Shown here: one piece after another, positions 24,061 to 37,358 of the stretch
Layout of the letters: the number at the start of each line of letters is the position of its first letter
Numbering within the stretch: the first letter of the stretch is position 1
Source: Rhexocercosporidium sp. MPI-PUGE-AT-0058
Lineage: Eukaryota > Ascomycota > Leotiomycetes > Helotiales
DNA length: 64,000 bases
Direction: 5' to 3'
Assembly: GCA_020746875.1 (NCBI GenBank)
Contig: JAGTJL010000003.1
Location: 2,852,001 to 2,916,000, forward strand
Notes under the pieces: model-generated
What the model saw: the letters and a program-made list of their open reading frames with translations, nothing else
The model's database searches: none
Told to the model about the DNA's origin: nothing
Translations under genes and position numbers: made by a program

Positions 24061-24179
24061 TGAAGCCTAGGCATAGATGCCAACAGTGGCTGAAGGTACG
24101 GCGGTGCGTGCCGGTGCGCCACATCCGGCCTAGTAATGACTTCAATGCCTGGGGTGGTTTGGTCCAGGCACGAAAATCT

Positions 24180-25060
24180 CAAACAAAATGTTGAACATAA
24201 TAGACCCGAACAACAACACGGAATTGGATGTCAAAGAACAGCAAGAACAGCGTGAACAGCCGGAAGGGCAATTCGTTTGAATTGCTCGACGAATCTGATG
24301 GTGATGACTCGATCATAGTTCAAACTACGAGCGCTCGGGGGTGACCTCTGAAGCGCACCCAGCCCTTCGAGCCCAATTCGCCGCCCCATGCGAAGCGGGC
24401 CAACTCTACGAGGGCTACGACGTACCAGCGCCAGCGGATACCGACTAGTGGGCACAAGTCAAGGCCCTCCTTACGCGTTGTTTAATTTTCGGTCGGCTAA
24501 ATTAGGTTAAGGTTCACAAGATGCAATAGCTTGGAAATGTGTCGGTTGACAAGGAGTATCGCTCGATGGTTGTATATTTGGACACAAAGAGGGAGGTTGA
24601 TGAGCTCCTCGCGAGGATGACGGTTACTATGGCAAATGGACAGTGTGCATACACTCGCCCGTTTGTTATAGGCCGGCAACCTGCGCCTTGCTATCGCTGC
24701 CACCTTTACGGCCACTTACACTACCGTTGCTGAGCGCCGGCTCCAATCTGTGGACAGAGTGCACTCCCAGGCACTCGGCATCGACATGCACTAAGCGATC
24801 TTTAACATCGTTCAAGTCCTGAGCATCAACCGAACGTATAACATGAGGCATTTGAGCAGAGCTCAATCACCGTACCACTTCGTCGAACATACGATGATTA
24901 CATGATATTGCTCTGTTTAGAGGGCAAAATTAACGAACAACCCCAGTGGTTATGTGCTCTAGACCCATCACCCAAATATCAGAAATCGAAGAACCATTGA
25001 TACAGACTTGGGAGAACTGCCGTAGTGTCAGCGGATTATCTAGGTTCTGCTAGCTCCGAT
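24180..25060 (+). mobile_element. Tad-like LINE retrotransposon ORF1 remnant
   Basis: A frame at 24539-24733 reads SMVVYLDTKREVDELLARM, then AYTRPF, then a CCHC zinc knuckle CYRCHLYGHLHYRC, followed in the same frame after a TGA by a second, damaged knuckle (ICGQSALPGTRH). This order is typical of ORF1 (gag-like RNA-binding protein) of Tad-clade non-LTR elements in fungi. Upstream, 24180-24500 has matching Gln/Glu-rich and Ala-rich text broken by stops. Downstream, 24820-25060 resembles the beginning of the endonuclease ORF2 but is broken. No reverse transcriptase remains, so the copy is truncated and dead. Confidence 0.6.
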
Positions 25061-25612
25061 CGAAGTATGTTTCGTCTACACTCCCTACCCCGTTACTCCT
25101 TCAAGGCGGTAATTCGAGAAACAAGGTAACAACGCCTGCTAGCTGTCACATTTCTCGATCAGCTGCTACTCAAGAACACCTACTTCCAATATGGTATTCA
25201 CCTCATGAGAAATACTCCGTGTAGATGATGTCAAGACGATCTTGATGAGTTATGACTGCTAAAGGTTCCAGGAAAATGGCGGTTGAAGAGGAGCAGAGAG
25301 AAATAACGTGAGAGTCCCACGAAGAGATGCACACATAGTATCGAAATGATCAGTTCAAAGCAATTGGCCAGTTCAGAACTAGCACAGATCCGGCTAGTCT
25401 GAGGGGTCAGTTGACAGCCATAGCTGAACGTCTACAAATATCACAGTCTGGCATCAACAATGAGCCCCCCCCGAGACACATCGCATTGATCATATACGTA
25501 TCAGTTGTCAATCCGCAAATAACACAAATACCTGTGGAGATTAAGCTGAACCTAGGAGGCGTGCCAGACTCCAGGACTAGGTAGGGCAAGTTCGGGCGTT
25601 GTCACATGAGCC
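25061..25612. other. Intergenic before the HET gene
   Basis: Nothing recognised; this is the probable promoter region of the following gene. Confidence 0.35.
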
Positions 25613-28105
25613 ATGCCTAAAATGTCGGATCTAGCTACGCAACTACAAAGCGCTCACATGAAGAACTCAGAACTCTCGGTAGGAAATGAGACTCTTCACG
25701 GCGCCCAAGCTGGTGTTGGCGGCGTGCCGTTGGAGAAAAGGGAGGAGCTGGAGAAAAGGGAGGAGTTGAGGAAAGGGGAGGAGCTATACCGAGTGTGCAA
25801 TCTCCGTCAACGCAATATTCGCCTTCTTAAATTGGATCCTCCCTGTGCTGAAGAAAATAACCTCCTCAAAGGAACTCTTGAAACCGTCTCCCTCGATGCT
25901 AATCCGGTCTATGATGCTCTTTCATATCCATGGGGCCCCGATAAAGACCATCCAACATGCAGTATGCTCTGTTCGGGGGTGAAAATCTCCATTACAAAGA
26001 ATTGCTACGATGCTTTACGAAGCCTGACCAAGAACCTCAAGCTCCAGCATATCTGGATCGACGCCATCTGTATCAATCAAAATGATAATAACGAGAAGAG
26101 TCACCAAATCCCCCTGATGCGCGATATATATGGTAAAGCTAGGAGAGTATTAATCTGGCTAGGCGTCAAGACTCAGAGGTCTGATGAAGCGATTCGTTGG
26201 GTCAAGTATGCAGCGAGAAACCATGGCCCATATTCAAGTGTCAAGATGAGAAGTTTCCCAGGAATGATGTGGCCGCCAGAAGTCTTCAAGATTGCCAGAC
26301 TGGTCCCAGAACACATTGGTAAGTCTGCCCTTTAGGCCAAATATCCAAGAGCAACTATTGTGCGTCAGCTGAAGCCTCGTCTAGAAAAGATCCAGTGGAG
26401 GTTTGCAACAGCGCCTATGTATGACCCAACGGCGATGGCCGAGCTCATAGGCGGGGAGTGGTTCACGCGCATGTGGACCATACAAGAACTCGTTATGGCA
26501 AACGAGCCCTTTATTGTTTGTGGCGATAAATCGACTAGGTGGAATGACTTGAATTGGGCTATCATCGATGCATGTTGGAACCAGAAAGACAAGAACGATG
26601 TTAATCTTACAGAGAAGTTCAAGTCAATTCTTACAGGCGAATCATTCTGGCTCGACCTCTACACGAAATCCGAGCTTTCAGAAGCTCGAGTCAGAAGGTG
26701 GATGCAGAGAGATGGTCTCTATGGTAAACTCTTTCATTGTCTCTTGGATTTCTTGGAAAGGGACAGCATCAGATGGCTAGGCTATGCTCAAAAAGCGATT
26801 ATCGTTGCTGTAACTGGGCAATGGATCCTCACGAACGAAAGACCTTTCATTTCGACAGATCCACCTAAACGACTATGGTTCTTGGCTCTCATCCTATCTA
26901 GTGTCGTCACTTCCTTCATCACTCCTGCAATCGCTCAAGGAGCACGAGGAAACTGGGACCAAACCCTCCGGGAGAAGCTTCCAGGCGTTCTAAACCTGCT
27001 CCGAGGCAGAGATGCAAAAGATCACAGGGACAAAGTGTTTGCTCTTCACGGTGTGTTTGAGGAGTTAGGTCTTACACTGCCAGCGGCGGACTGGACGAAG
27101 CCATTAGAACAAGTATATTTCGAATTTACCTGCGCTTTTCTCAGGTGGCAAGAGTCACTTGAACTATTGAAAGAGGTATCTCAAGATAAACTCCCATACG
27201 TCCCAAGCTGGGTCCCGGATCTCAGCAAGCCCCATCAACGCATAGGTAGAGGCAATTTCAATGCAGCTAAAGGCTCTCAACCGGTCTTTACCATCATCGA
27301 TTCCGCTCAGCATCCTGAATATAACGAAACCCCAAGAATAATCTCACAAGCTGTTATCATAGCAACGATCACACACTGCATTCCTCCTCTCCAGCCAATC
27401 CCCAGAAACGAAAATCCACCCCCGCCAAATTCCCCGCCATTTTCCAACGCAACCCGCAACCTTCTAGCCAGAGTATCTCTTTCCGCTGAACCCCGCTTCT
27501 ATTCATCCCCCTCAAGCATGGAGGAAGGTACGGAGAAAGACGAGGAGAAAGACAAGGAGAAAGACAAGGCCTCAAAAGTCTTCCGCCTATTCCACACTCA
27601 GGCCGACTTCGCAGTCCAGGATGAAACCCGGTATCGCGAGGACTTCCAGCGTTGGCTGGAGGCGATGAGTAGTCATAGATCATCGCAAGCTCAATCTTCG
27701 CCTGTCACAGGAGAAGCAGTGGAGGAGTGTGCTCGCACTCTACTCGAAGACGGAAATTTACTCTCAACCACCACCCGGCTATGTTCCACAGCACAGACGT
27801 TAATCGTTGCCACTTGCTCATCAAATGCAAGAGATTTGCTGGGTATAGCGCCTCCTCACGCCCGAGTTGGAGACGTAATTGCGCTGCTAAGCGGAATGAG
27901 CGTACCTTTTGTTTTACGCAAGGTAATAGGTACAAGCCCGAATAAGGGTAGAAATCGGAAGAAGAAGGGGAAAGGAAAGAAAAAGGAAGAGGGCGGTGAA
28001 AGAATGTATGAGGTAGTTGGTGCGTGTTATTTGGAGGGAGTGATGCAGGGTGAGGAGTGGCATGAAGATAACGAGGAAGGCGTAGGTGAAATTGAATTGG
28101 TGTGA
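25613..28105 (+). CDS. HET-domain protein (heterokaryon incompatibility-type)
   Basis: Two open stretches, 25613-26318 and from about 26352 to 28105, belong to one protein. The first has the HET domain: VYDALSYPWGP near residue 100, then IWIDAICINQNDNNEKSHQI and RRVLIWLG. The second continues with GGEWFTRMWTIQELVMA, a DHRDKVFALHGV block, WVPDLS, and the usual C-terminal closing segment (VIALLSGMSVPFVLR ... MYEVVGACYLEGVM). HET proteins act in non-self recognition and can trigger cell death after hyphal fusion. Oddities: an 18-residue Glu/Lys/Arg run near residue 41, and a Lys/Glu-rich insert after VIGTSPNKG. The donor at 26319 needs an acceptor at 26351 (33-nt intron) to keep frame; the more normal 50-nt intron ending at 26368 would shift it. 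Confidence 0.82.
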
Positions 28106-29365
28106 TTCAGGGACTTTCGATTAGGTTCGATGGAGTACAAAAAGTTGATTGCAGGGTTATTGCGTTCTCAGTTAATATTCCTTGGAGTGGACTGTGATTA
28201 TCTCTTTTGTAAAATGTTCTAGGCTATAGGGTCAACATTCACAAATTGCCAAACAAGTAGATGTTGTGTTGTAAACAAACCACCAATTCTTTGTCATTCC
28301 GCTTTATCTCAAAACACGCGGGTGATTCTGAAAGAAAATTACTTGACAGTTGGATCCCTCGTCATTATTGACTTCGTGCTCTTCATTATCCTGCGCTCTA
28401 TTGCCGTCTGCAGATCTCTGTTCTGCCCGCTTTGTTTAGACTCGGTTCCAAGTTCCCTTTTCTTATATTCATACTTTCCCACCCCCCTCCCTCTAAGTCG
28501 TTTTCCTCCGGCTCCCCGGGCTCGATGCACCTTCACTACTCGTATATGAGCCATTAAGATTTAATTCTTCGCTGTACGTGTCTTGTAATTGTCGTAGAGT
28601 ATCTCGAATTTCTCGAGGAATCTTATGGAGGTTGAGCTTCCGTAGGATAAGTATAACACGCTGCAAGGATATAATAGGCGAACCCGTCTATGATTTTGTC
28701 GCATTATATTCATTAGGGCCGGGTTAAAAGGGACGCGTCTAGTATATTAAAGGAGGAAGTCGTTTATAATAATCCGTGTATAAAGCTATCTTAACCTAAC
28801 ACCTTTAACTTCCTGATGACTCTAGTGATCTTGATATGTTTATGCAGTAAGACACATCCGCCCCGGAATTATGCCGTGATTTTCTAATAGAAAGCGTCAA
28901 GTTGTTTAAGAGTAGCCATAGAATACAAATTATAAAAAATATCAGAGATATTAAGGTATATATAGATTTTAAGATACTTAAAGTTAAAGTACTTATTATT
29001 ATTTTTTCGGTATATAATGTGGAGGGGAAAACACCAAGCACACAACAAGAGGGTAGCAAAGCAAGTGCCGGAGGGTAAACGTAGGAAATACCCATTTGAC
29101 GAATACTAAAGATATCACATATCTAAGGAGTATAATCTATCAAGGGAGGGGAGAGGTATAGTTTGAATAAGAAGGAAAAGTTGTAGTGGTAAGAATCGTT
29201 GTTGTCCTTGAAGGATGTTGCCCTAGAGGCTATCTTAAATACAGCAAGATGCAGCTCAATCACGTGACAAATGGGCCTTTGAGGTCAACCCCACCACAAT
29301 AAGGTTTTTCGGCACGTAAGGATGGACGTTATATCTTCATTTCAATTTCCACACAGGGATATCTA
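28106..29365. other. Intergenic, partly AT-rich
   Basis: No supported gene. 28600-29020 is A+T-rich and looks decayed. Near 29306-29332 lies a sequence resembling the right terminus of the TIR family described at 29366 (TCGGCACGTAAGGATGGACG followed by TTA), immediately ahead of a left terminus, as if two copies lie back to back. Confidence 0.4.
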
Positions 29366-29731
29366 ACGTCTATCTCTACGTGCCGAGACGCACCCTATAA
29401 CGAGACAAAACATAGGTACTTCAAGTTCAAGCGATTAAAAATCTGTAAATGTATAAAATTTTCTATTTATTTTAATTTCAGTTATATTATATACTTCTCC
29501 CGAACACCCCTAACTTATCAATTTCGAAAATTATAACCATGTCATCGCCGTCCCCTTAAAGTTACGGAGGGCCTTCTTTTAATACTATAATAGACTTCTC
29601 GACTCGCAATACTACTATCAAGCTTTTTCCATTTTTAAAACTTATAAAACGATTATATATAGATATATAGGTTTTGTTATAATACTAAAAAGTTATTCTT
29701 AGTATTATGGCGGCCAGAGCACGCTATGTTA
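29366..29731 (+). mobile_element. Left part of a TIR element split by the pogo insertion
   Basis: Begins after TA with ACGTCTATCTCTACGTGCCG and continues with GAGACGCACCCTATAACGAG. The ~366 bp are homologous, with mostly C/T and G/A differences, to the minus-strand copy ending at 59247. The homology stops exactly at the TA where the pogo element starts (29732-29733) and resumes on its far side at 42241. No gene is recognised in it. Confidence 0.75.
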
Positions 29732-29733
29732 TA

Positions 29734-29776
29734 CTCGTATTACCTGTCACGTGCACACCCCGCATACGTGCACAGG
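29734..29776 (+). repeat. Left TIR of the pogo element
   Basis: About 41 bp, nearly identical to the reverse complement of 42196-42238; the few differences are mostly C/T. It contains CACGTGCACACCCCGCATAC. Confidence 0.85.
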
Positions 29777-29828
29777 GTAAAAGTCTGCACTTTTCCCCCC
29801 ACTAATAATATTTCAAAAAATCATAACA

Positions 29829-30843
29829 TGGCCGAAACAGAAAATATGATTAAAGCGCTTGCTGTGTTGGAATTGTGTGACCTTCTTAATTATTCTGCGA
29901 CTGCGCGAGAGTTTGGAGTCAATCGTATAACCCTTATACGGCGGCATAAAGGCCAAACTCGCCTTAGAGCCGACTTCTTGTCCGAATCTATCTAATGTTT
30001 GACTAACGATCAAGAGGAAGTGCTAATAAAGCATATTAATCGAATGACAGAGCGTAGAATGCTTCCTACAAGCCAAATTATTAAGAATTTAGCTGAGGAA
30101 GTCATCGGAATACTTGTCGAAAAGAACTGGACGTCATAGTTTATTTATTAATATAAAGGTCGTTTAAAAAGCGTTTACCTCAGGAATATCGACAAACAAC
30201 GTATAAAGTCTGAATATAAGCTTCTTTATAAATACTTTTTCTAGTTAATTAAGTTTGATTTTATTAATCCGTTATTATGTAATCATTAAGTATTATTATC
30301 GACTAATACCTTTTATTTTCCGGAATAGCTAAGCTACGTAATAGAAACCTATCATATTACCGCTAATAATATATATAACTAGGACGAGAAGGGTTTTATC
30401 CTTGAGTAAGCATTAAAAACACTCAGAATTATATTAATAAAGGCATATAAATTAAGGCGTATTAAGTAAGCAATTCAAGATGGCAGTAAAGAGTTTATTA
30501 CTTTTTTAGCGTATGTTTTAATAATCGGAAAGAAAGGCTCTTTTACGTTACTTTATAAAGGAGCTTTTAATAATTTATAAGACTCTTAGCTTGAGGATTT
30601 TAATCATTTTAGCGAATCAATATACTTCGGTGCTATAGAAAATAAGTAGTTTAATAATAAACTTAGTTTATGTTAATTAGAAAAAGTATTTAAACTAAAG
30701 ACTTGCAAATCCGCTAAAAATCGTCGTCGTCTTTTAATAATAAATGGCTATTTTAATTATATAAATATGGCTTTTTTAAATAAGTATGACGAATTTGACA
30801 TCGTTGTTTTAATTTTACCCTCGCATTCTATATATCGTTTATA
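29829..30843 (+). pseudogene. pogo transposase, N-terminal part, RIP-degraded
   Basis: From the ATG at 29829 the frame reads through a helix-turn-helix-like start (ALAVLELCDLLNYSATAREF), then damaged sequence with LIKHINRMTERRMLPTSQII, a CENP-B-type segment (VYLRNIDKQRIKSEY), the first catalytic region (DEKGFILE) and a degraded DGHGSH-type region (INGYFNYINM), ending at LPSHSIYRL just before the Copia insertion. Many stops are TAA or TAG at former Gln or Trp codons, as expected from C-to-T changes. Transposases of this group cut and paste through a DDE/DDD triad. Confidence 0.75.
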
Positions 30844-30848
30844 ACTTC

Positions 30849-31038
30849 TGTCGCGCCCTAGCGCAGTCTACTGGTCATGTATATGCTCTCGTAAGCACTC
30901 ACGTGTATATATACTTGGGTTACAGTCCTTTCTTATAAAGGGTAACGCTTACTTTAATATATTTTTTTAAACTCTTACTCTTTACGTTAATCGTAAAGCT
31001 CTTAAACTATTAAAAGCCTGTTTTATTTTTATATAATA
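30849..31038 (+). repeat. Left LTR of the Copia element
   Basis: Begins TGTCGCGCCCTAGCGCAGTC, 190 bp, aligns without gaps to 40970-41159; every difference I saw is a transition. Confidence 0.85.
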
Positions 31039-33189
31039 ATTAAGAGCTATATCTGTCTTTATAAACTACTTTTAGTATATATAGATTTCGAGCTTTAGTT
31101 AAGTTTATTTAACTTCAACTCTACGATCTTCGTTTCCTTTTCTTATACTCAAACCCTAATGCACTTCTTAACGCAATCATCGAGATATCATCGTACGACA
31201 GTCTTAGCGGTTTTAACGTAAATATTATATACTTAAAGCCTGAAGACTTCCCGTTATAAATAAATCATTTAACTCTTAGCGCTTAAATACTCGGACTCTA
31301 GCCTTTTATTAACTTAAATATTCTTAATATAGAAATATTAACTGAAATTATTAATAAAAATCTACGGACCGCCGAGCAGATCGCTTAACAAAAGAATAAT
31401 CTCGCTAAATTAAATTATATAATAAAAACGAACGAGTATAACAAACAATTCTAGAAATAGGCGCTCGATCGTCACATAATAATTACGTCTTCTTCGGACT
31501 AAATAATTATAAACTTTAACGCTTTTATTACTCTTTTTCCTACTCAACCGCACGAGCTTATTAAGATAACCGCAGAATCTTGTCAAAAAGAAGCCAAAGC
31601 CGAAGCTAAAGTATATATTATAAAATACGTAATATAACAATTACGAATTACGATATACTTTAAGCTTTATAAATAAATTAAGAAAACTATAAGCCGTTAA
31701 TTCTTTAATATAACGATTATATAATTTATCGCTAAAAAAAGAGCTAATATTTAAATACTAGTTCGCACGCTTAAAATAATTCTATATTAAACGAATATAA
31801 CGATTTAAATAATAACTCGCTAAAATTACTTATAATCCCTAAATATAAAGAACGTCCAAAACCCGAAAGTCTGAATTATATAATACTAAAAGCTAATCCA
31901 CAAAAGGAACTTATATCGTATACCGGAAGTGCTCGGCACTCTTAATATTAACCTTTTCTTAATCGTAACTAATAACTTTAATAGCTTATAAGCTTAAAAA
32001 TACTTTCTTAAGATTAAGAAAGCTAACGAGCTCGAGATACTTCTTAAATACTCCTTAGAATAGCTCGCACGGCTGTTTTATTCCAATCAAGCCGATCGCC
32101 AGTATTAATAGCTTATCGGTAAAAAATCAAGGCATAATCATTTTTCTATTCTTAGTTTACGCTTTAATAATAATAAAATACCCGACTCGGAAGCTTCTGA
32201 TTTATATAACTAAAAATTAAATTAATTTAAAATAAAAGGAAAACTTATAAAAAAAGCATATTTATATTTAAAAGACAAAACTTATTATTAATCTTCTTTA
32301 AATTATATTCGTTTTTAAATAATAATTTATAAAAAAGTATTTATTAAATATTAAAATAAAATAACTTATTTAAACCTAAAAATAAATAATTAATATTACA
32401 ATAAGATCCGGCAACAGTTTATTATATTATAATAAAAAGCTTTCCGTAAGTAAATAAGCTTAAATAAGCTTTTCTTTTAATTAATAAAAGATCTCTTAGC
32501 GAAACTAGATAAGTAAGGATTTAATAAATCAAATAAAAGAAAGTTTACTTTTCTCGAAAACTTATTAAATAAAAGAAGAATAAGCAAGACTTACGCGTAT
32601 CCGGTGCTTTTACTTAATCTAACTAAGTATTTAGCTACGAGTATATATTCTTTTTAGAATTCATTTTATCTTTTATTAAATTCTACTTTATTAAATAATT
32701 ATAAAGCGACTAATTTAATTAACAATTATTTAATATTATTAAAAAGATCTTTTATAAAATCTACTCTTAAGGATTTAATTAAATATAAGAGCTTTTAATT
32801 ACTTATTATTAGGCGCGGAACTCGAGTCATGAAAAGAGTGCTTAAGGGTCCGAATAAAGAATTATTTAATTTTACGCTTTACGACGTCACAGTTATAGAA
32901 AACTTCTATATTAATATCATCTCTGAAACTCGTCTTTATAAGACCGGTCTTTAATTTTATAATATAAACTGCACTTTAAAATAAAACGAAGAAAGCTTAC
33001 TAATTAGTAAATATTATATAATATAATAGCTAAAGCGTAAACAGAACCTCGTTTTCTTTAAATACAAGTTATATTTAATTTACTTTTTAAATACTCGTAA
33101 TATACTCTTAAACGTTATAAAAATTATAATATTTCTAACGCTCTCCAGAAGAATAAATAAGCCGTATAGATTATTTAAAAATTATAAGC

Positions 33190-34260
33190 ACTTTAAAACA
33201 GACTCGAAGCGTATTTAGCATCTGCGAGTAGGCTATTTAGGCCCGGATGCTTTAAGGAAATTAATAAATACGGCGAGAAATATTAAGATTATTAAAGTAA
33301 TAAAAAGAATTAAATATAAATAATATACTTTAATTTATATTATTTAAGTAATCTTTAAACGTTTATTAAAAAGGAAATCCTTTAAATTATTTTAAAGAAT
33401 TACTTAGGATTTGTTTAATTATCCGAAATACTAGAATAATTACTCTTAGCTTCTCGTGCTTAAATGCGAGTATAGCGGCTTACTTATTAATTATATACTG
33501 CAAATAAAAGAGTATAATAAAATATTTTAATATATTAAAAGCTTTAAAGCTTAGGTTCGAAAGCAATTTAGACTCTTAATATATAAATTTAAATATAATT
33601 AAGAGAAAGCAATTATTGCAACTCGAGGATTCACGAGATATAAGAGATAAGCTAATAAGCTCGGAATTAACCTCGAGCTCTTATTAACAGTAATTCATAA
33701 GCCAAATAGCGGAGCCGAACGAGCTAATTAAAAAGCAATTAATAAAGGCATCAAAATAAGACTATTAGCTAATCTTCCCGTAAATCTGAGTATTAAATAT
33801 ATACTCATAAGGATTTATTTATATAATAAAAGCCTAAGGCAAGTAAATAATTAATTATTACTTATTAAAATCAACGACAGGTAATTTCGGAATTATTTTC
33901 GGTAATATAACCTAGCGCTTATTATAAGACTTACTATAAATTTCAGATTAAACTAGAATAGAATTTATATATATAACTATAAAGCGTACTTACTAATAAT
34001 AAAAAAAGCTAAAAAATAAAATAAAAGAGCGTTTAAAATAATTACGCGTGCGCATATCGGATTTCTTATAAGTTTCTACGCTTTTAATATTTATAAGATT
34101 TAAATACTACGTCTCGACAGAATAATTATCACGCGTAATATACGCTTTAACGAAGATAGCTTTTACATTACCTCAAGTAAAGAAGTAAAAATCACGATTC
34201 AAGAAGCCCGGTTTATTTGCAATCTCATCGAGGAGAATAAGTCTATCGTAAACTGAGCTA
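33190..34260 (+). pseudogene. Copia integrase region, degraded
   Basis: Readable pieces include HLRVGYLGPDALRKL (GAG-pre-integrase zinc-binding type), NSGAERAN near the catalytic Glu of the integrase core, ITRAHIGFLISFYAFNIYKI and ILRLDRIIITRNIRF, the usual Copia text after the core. Numerous TAA/TAG codons interrupt it. Confidence 0.65.
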
Positions 34261-35260
34261 GAATTATTAAAAATATCACTAAAAATATAATTATTAAAGA
34301 AAATAATATAAATCTCTTAAGCAAAGACTTACCTTAATTATATACTAAACGAATTCAAAGATTAATTAAAAGCTCCAAGAGTTAGAACTCGAAGGTAAAA
34401 GAATATATTAATAGCTTAAATATAATAAATGAACTTTTAACTCCAGAATATATTCTTACTTTAAAAAGCTTTTTTAAATAAAATAAGAAATTAAGAAAAA
34501 GTGCGTTAAACCGAGAGTCTACTCTAAGTATAAAGCATGATTCAGAGGCATTCGACTCGTATAAGAGTATACAATTTATTAATCGAGATTCAAACGTACT
34601 ACAGGATTAAGCGCGGGATCCGTCTCGATTATCACGCATTGAGATTCAAATACCGTCGAGACCTCGATTATAAGAGAAGTTTTCGGTAATGATTTTAATA
34701 CCGCATCCTTAAACTGAAGCATAAAGTACTCGGACGACGGAAGTAAGATAAGCGAAAGTAATACGCTTTCAAATTATAGCGGAAGAAATTCAATTAAAAT
34801 TAAGTATATTTACTAAAAGCTCGGCAAAAGTAAAGAAGCTAGCTAAAAATAAAAGGAAAAAAAGAAGATTATAAAAGAATTAAAATAATAAAGTATTTAT
34901 AATACTTATAATTATCCTTAAATAAATACGCTTTAATAAAAGTAACTTTAAGCTCAGGAATAAGCCTAATCTCGGAGGTAATTAAATCCTCGATTAATAT
35001 AATAATCTTCGGTCTGAAGTCAATTAAATACTTTAAGAGCTTATACTTAATCAGTATATATTATTAAAAGAACAAAATAATCTTCGAGATTTAACAAAAA
35101 TTATATATTATATAATTATAATAATAATATAATCGAGCCGCTAATTATTAAAAGAAAAGATTTTACTTTTAAAAATCAAAATTTAAAATCTTTTACTTAA
35201 ATTAAAATAATAAAGCGATCTTAAGAATCACTTAATAAAAAAATAATTTAAAAAAGATAT

Positions 35261-35462
35261 TGTCAGGAGTGGAATCTAGTATGAGGAGGGTCGGGGGTTG
35301 TACGGAAGGTTTGCAGGCTTGGCACGGATCACGTGTTAATATCTTTATTTATTTACTTCGGAGGGGAGTAGAGAGGATTTAGAAGGCTAGAGATCAGTCT
35401 GAATTACAACTGATATACCCTGAACGTTTCGAATAGTAATTCCCTATCATTTGAACCTTACA
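35261..35462. repeat. Solo LTR inserted in the Copia element
   Basis: A 202-bp island of normal base composition beginning TGTCAGGAGTGG and ending CCTTACA lies in AT-rich Copia DNA. GATAT is duplicated on both sides (35256-35260 and 35463-35467). TG...CA ends, 5-bp duplication and lack of internal genes make it a solo LTR left by recombination. It escaped the RIP that hit its host, so it arrived later. Confidence 0.85.
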
Positions 35463-35499
35463 GATATAAGCTTAAAAATAAAAATAATAAATAAATAAA

Positions 35500-36540
35500 G
35501 TTACTAGACTTTAGAATTATTTAATTTAAGCATTATATTAATACTTATCCCGCTTATATAAGTTTTTAAGTATAAGTCCGATTTAAAAGGATATATTTTA
35601 AAATATAAATCCCGAATTATTATGCGAGGCGATTTTCAAAGTAAATCAACGATTGTCTTTATATACGTTAGCACGCTTTTAATTAAATCCTTCCGAATTG
35701 CTATAGCGCTCGCAGCTTATTTTGACTTAGAAATCAAGTACTTCGACGTAATTAACGCGTTTATTAACGCTTTTCGGGATATAAATAATAAAACCGTATA
35801 CTGTAGATTCCTTTTAAGTTTTAATAAGCTTAAATATATGTTACGAGTTGATTGCGCTTTTTACGGGATACGTAACTTTTCGTATTTATAATATAAGTAT
35901 ATTAGCAAAACGTTGACAGATTTAAGGCTGATTCTATACTCGGAGGAACCGTATATATTCATAAACCTTACTTATAAAATCCTTATTTTCTTTTACATGG
36001 ATAATATTTAAATGCTTTATTACCGAGACAATTCAAAGCTCGGATAAGATTTCATTAAACAATTAAATTAAGCGTATAATATACATAATCTTAGAGATAT
36101 TAAATAATTCTTAGAAATTAAGATAATACGCGACAAAAAGCGTAAGACTATTTCCTTAATTCATAGCTAATATATTAAGAAGATTACTTAAAAGTTTAAG
36201 CAAGCTGATAAGAAGTGTCCTATAATACCGCTTCTTTAAATCGATTTTATTAAGTATAAGGGATAAGCTTCAAAGAAATATATTAAAGCTTATTAAGAAA
36301 GAGTTAAGTCGGTATTATATATAATAATCGTTGTAAGATTAAACGTAACTTTTGCAATCGCTTAGCTCTTATAATTCGCGATAAATCCTAATCCAAAGCA
36401 TTTCATAATTATATATTAACTTATTCGTTACTTATTTAGCACGCGCTTTTTAAGCATTATATACGGAAGTAATTAAAAGAAAGCGTTCTATATTACTTTA
36501 AATATATCTTTCGCGAATAACATTAATACTCGGAAGTTAT
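35500..36540 (+). pseudogene. Copia reverse transcriptase region, degraded
   Basis: The clearest frame is at 35622-35891 (FRIAIALAAYFDLEIKYFDV, NAFINAF, CAFYGIRNFS), matching the Copia RT_2 domain. After stops, FYMDN stands at the YVDD catalytic box and RFLSIIYGSN near the end. Not functional. Confidence 0.7.
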
Positions 36541-36602
36541 CTTAAGATTATATAATTTTATTATTCGGCGGGCTAATGATTTGAAAAGTATTAAAGCAAT
36601 CC

Positions 36603-36762
36603 TGTAACGATAAGTATGCTTTGGCTAGGTCAGGGGTCCGGAACAGGTCCGACCCCCCTCCGACTCCTTATATATATGGCTCCTTCTTGTACAATAGCTC
36701 TGTAGTTTTTGTATTCTAAGTATTAAGTCTATCTTCACGTCCAAGGCTCTTGCGTCGTTATA
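36603..36762 (+). repeat. Left LTR of the gag-only element
   Basis: 160 bp, nearly identical to 38219-38378; the handful of differences seen are C/T transitions. Confidence 0.85.
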
Positions 36763-37358
36763 TTATACAAAAACTCCTCTACGTGCGTCTAGAGTATCTG
36801 CTGTTGCTGCTGCTGTTGTTTTTTCTGCTGCTCGATTGGATTAGAGTCGTTGATTCTATCGTCGATACCACTTACTTACCTTTACTCTTTATACGCATTT
36901 TTACCTGCATACGACTCCTCCGTATCTGGCCTGTTCCTTTTAGTACTATACAATACTTCAGAATCAAACCTTCCTCCTTGATTCCTTTCTTTATTATGGA
37001 CTTCCAATAATAACTACAAGCTCTCCGCTAGCAATTTACCGACGAGCTTGCTCACAGAGACTCTTAAATCGAAGCTCTCTCTTCTACAGTCGCTTCTTTC
37101 TAAGGCTCTTTGACCTCCGTCCGGAACCAGTCCGAAACGGCTCCGAAACGGCAAAAGCGCCAGCTCCCGGACCCTCCAAAGTTTGACGGCTCATAATTAC
37201 ACTACGATACTTGGCTAGCGCAGCTTCAGCTCGTGCTAGGTGTCGACGGTGAAGCAATTGGCGATTCACAAGCTTAATTTGCGTACGTTTACCTCCGACT
37301 TGATTCTGGACCGGCTGCCCTTTGCCTAGAGCTCCTAAAATACGCGAACCTTACTTCT

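Noticed and set aside
31410..31640. Minus-strand frame in the AT-rich Copia element
   Set aside because: Phe/Tyr/Ile-rich low-complexity frame created by high A+T content, antisense to the gag region.
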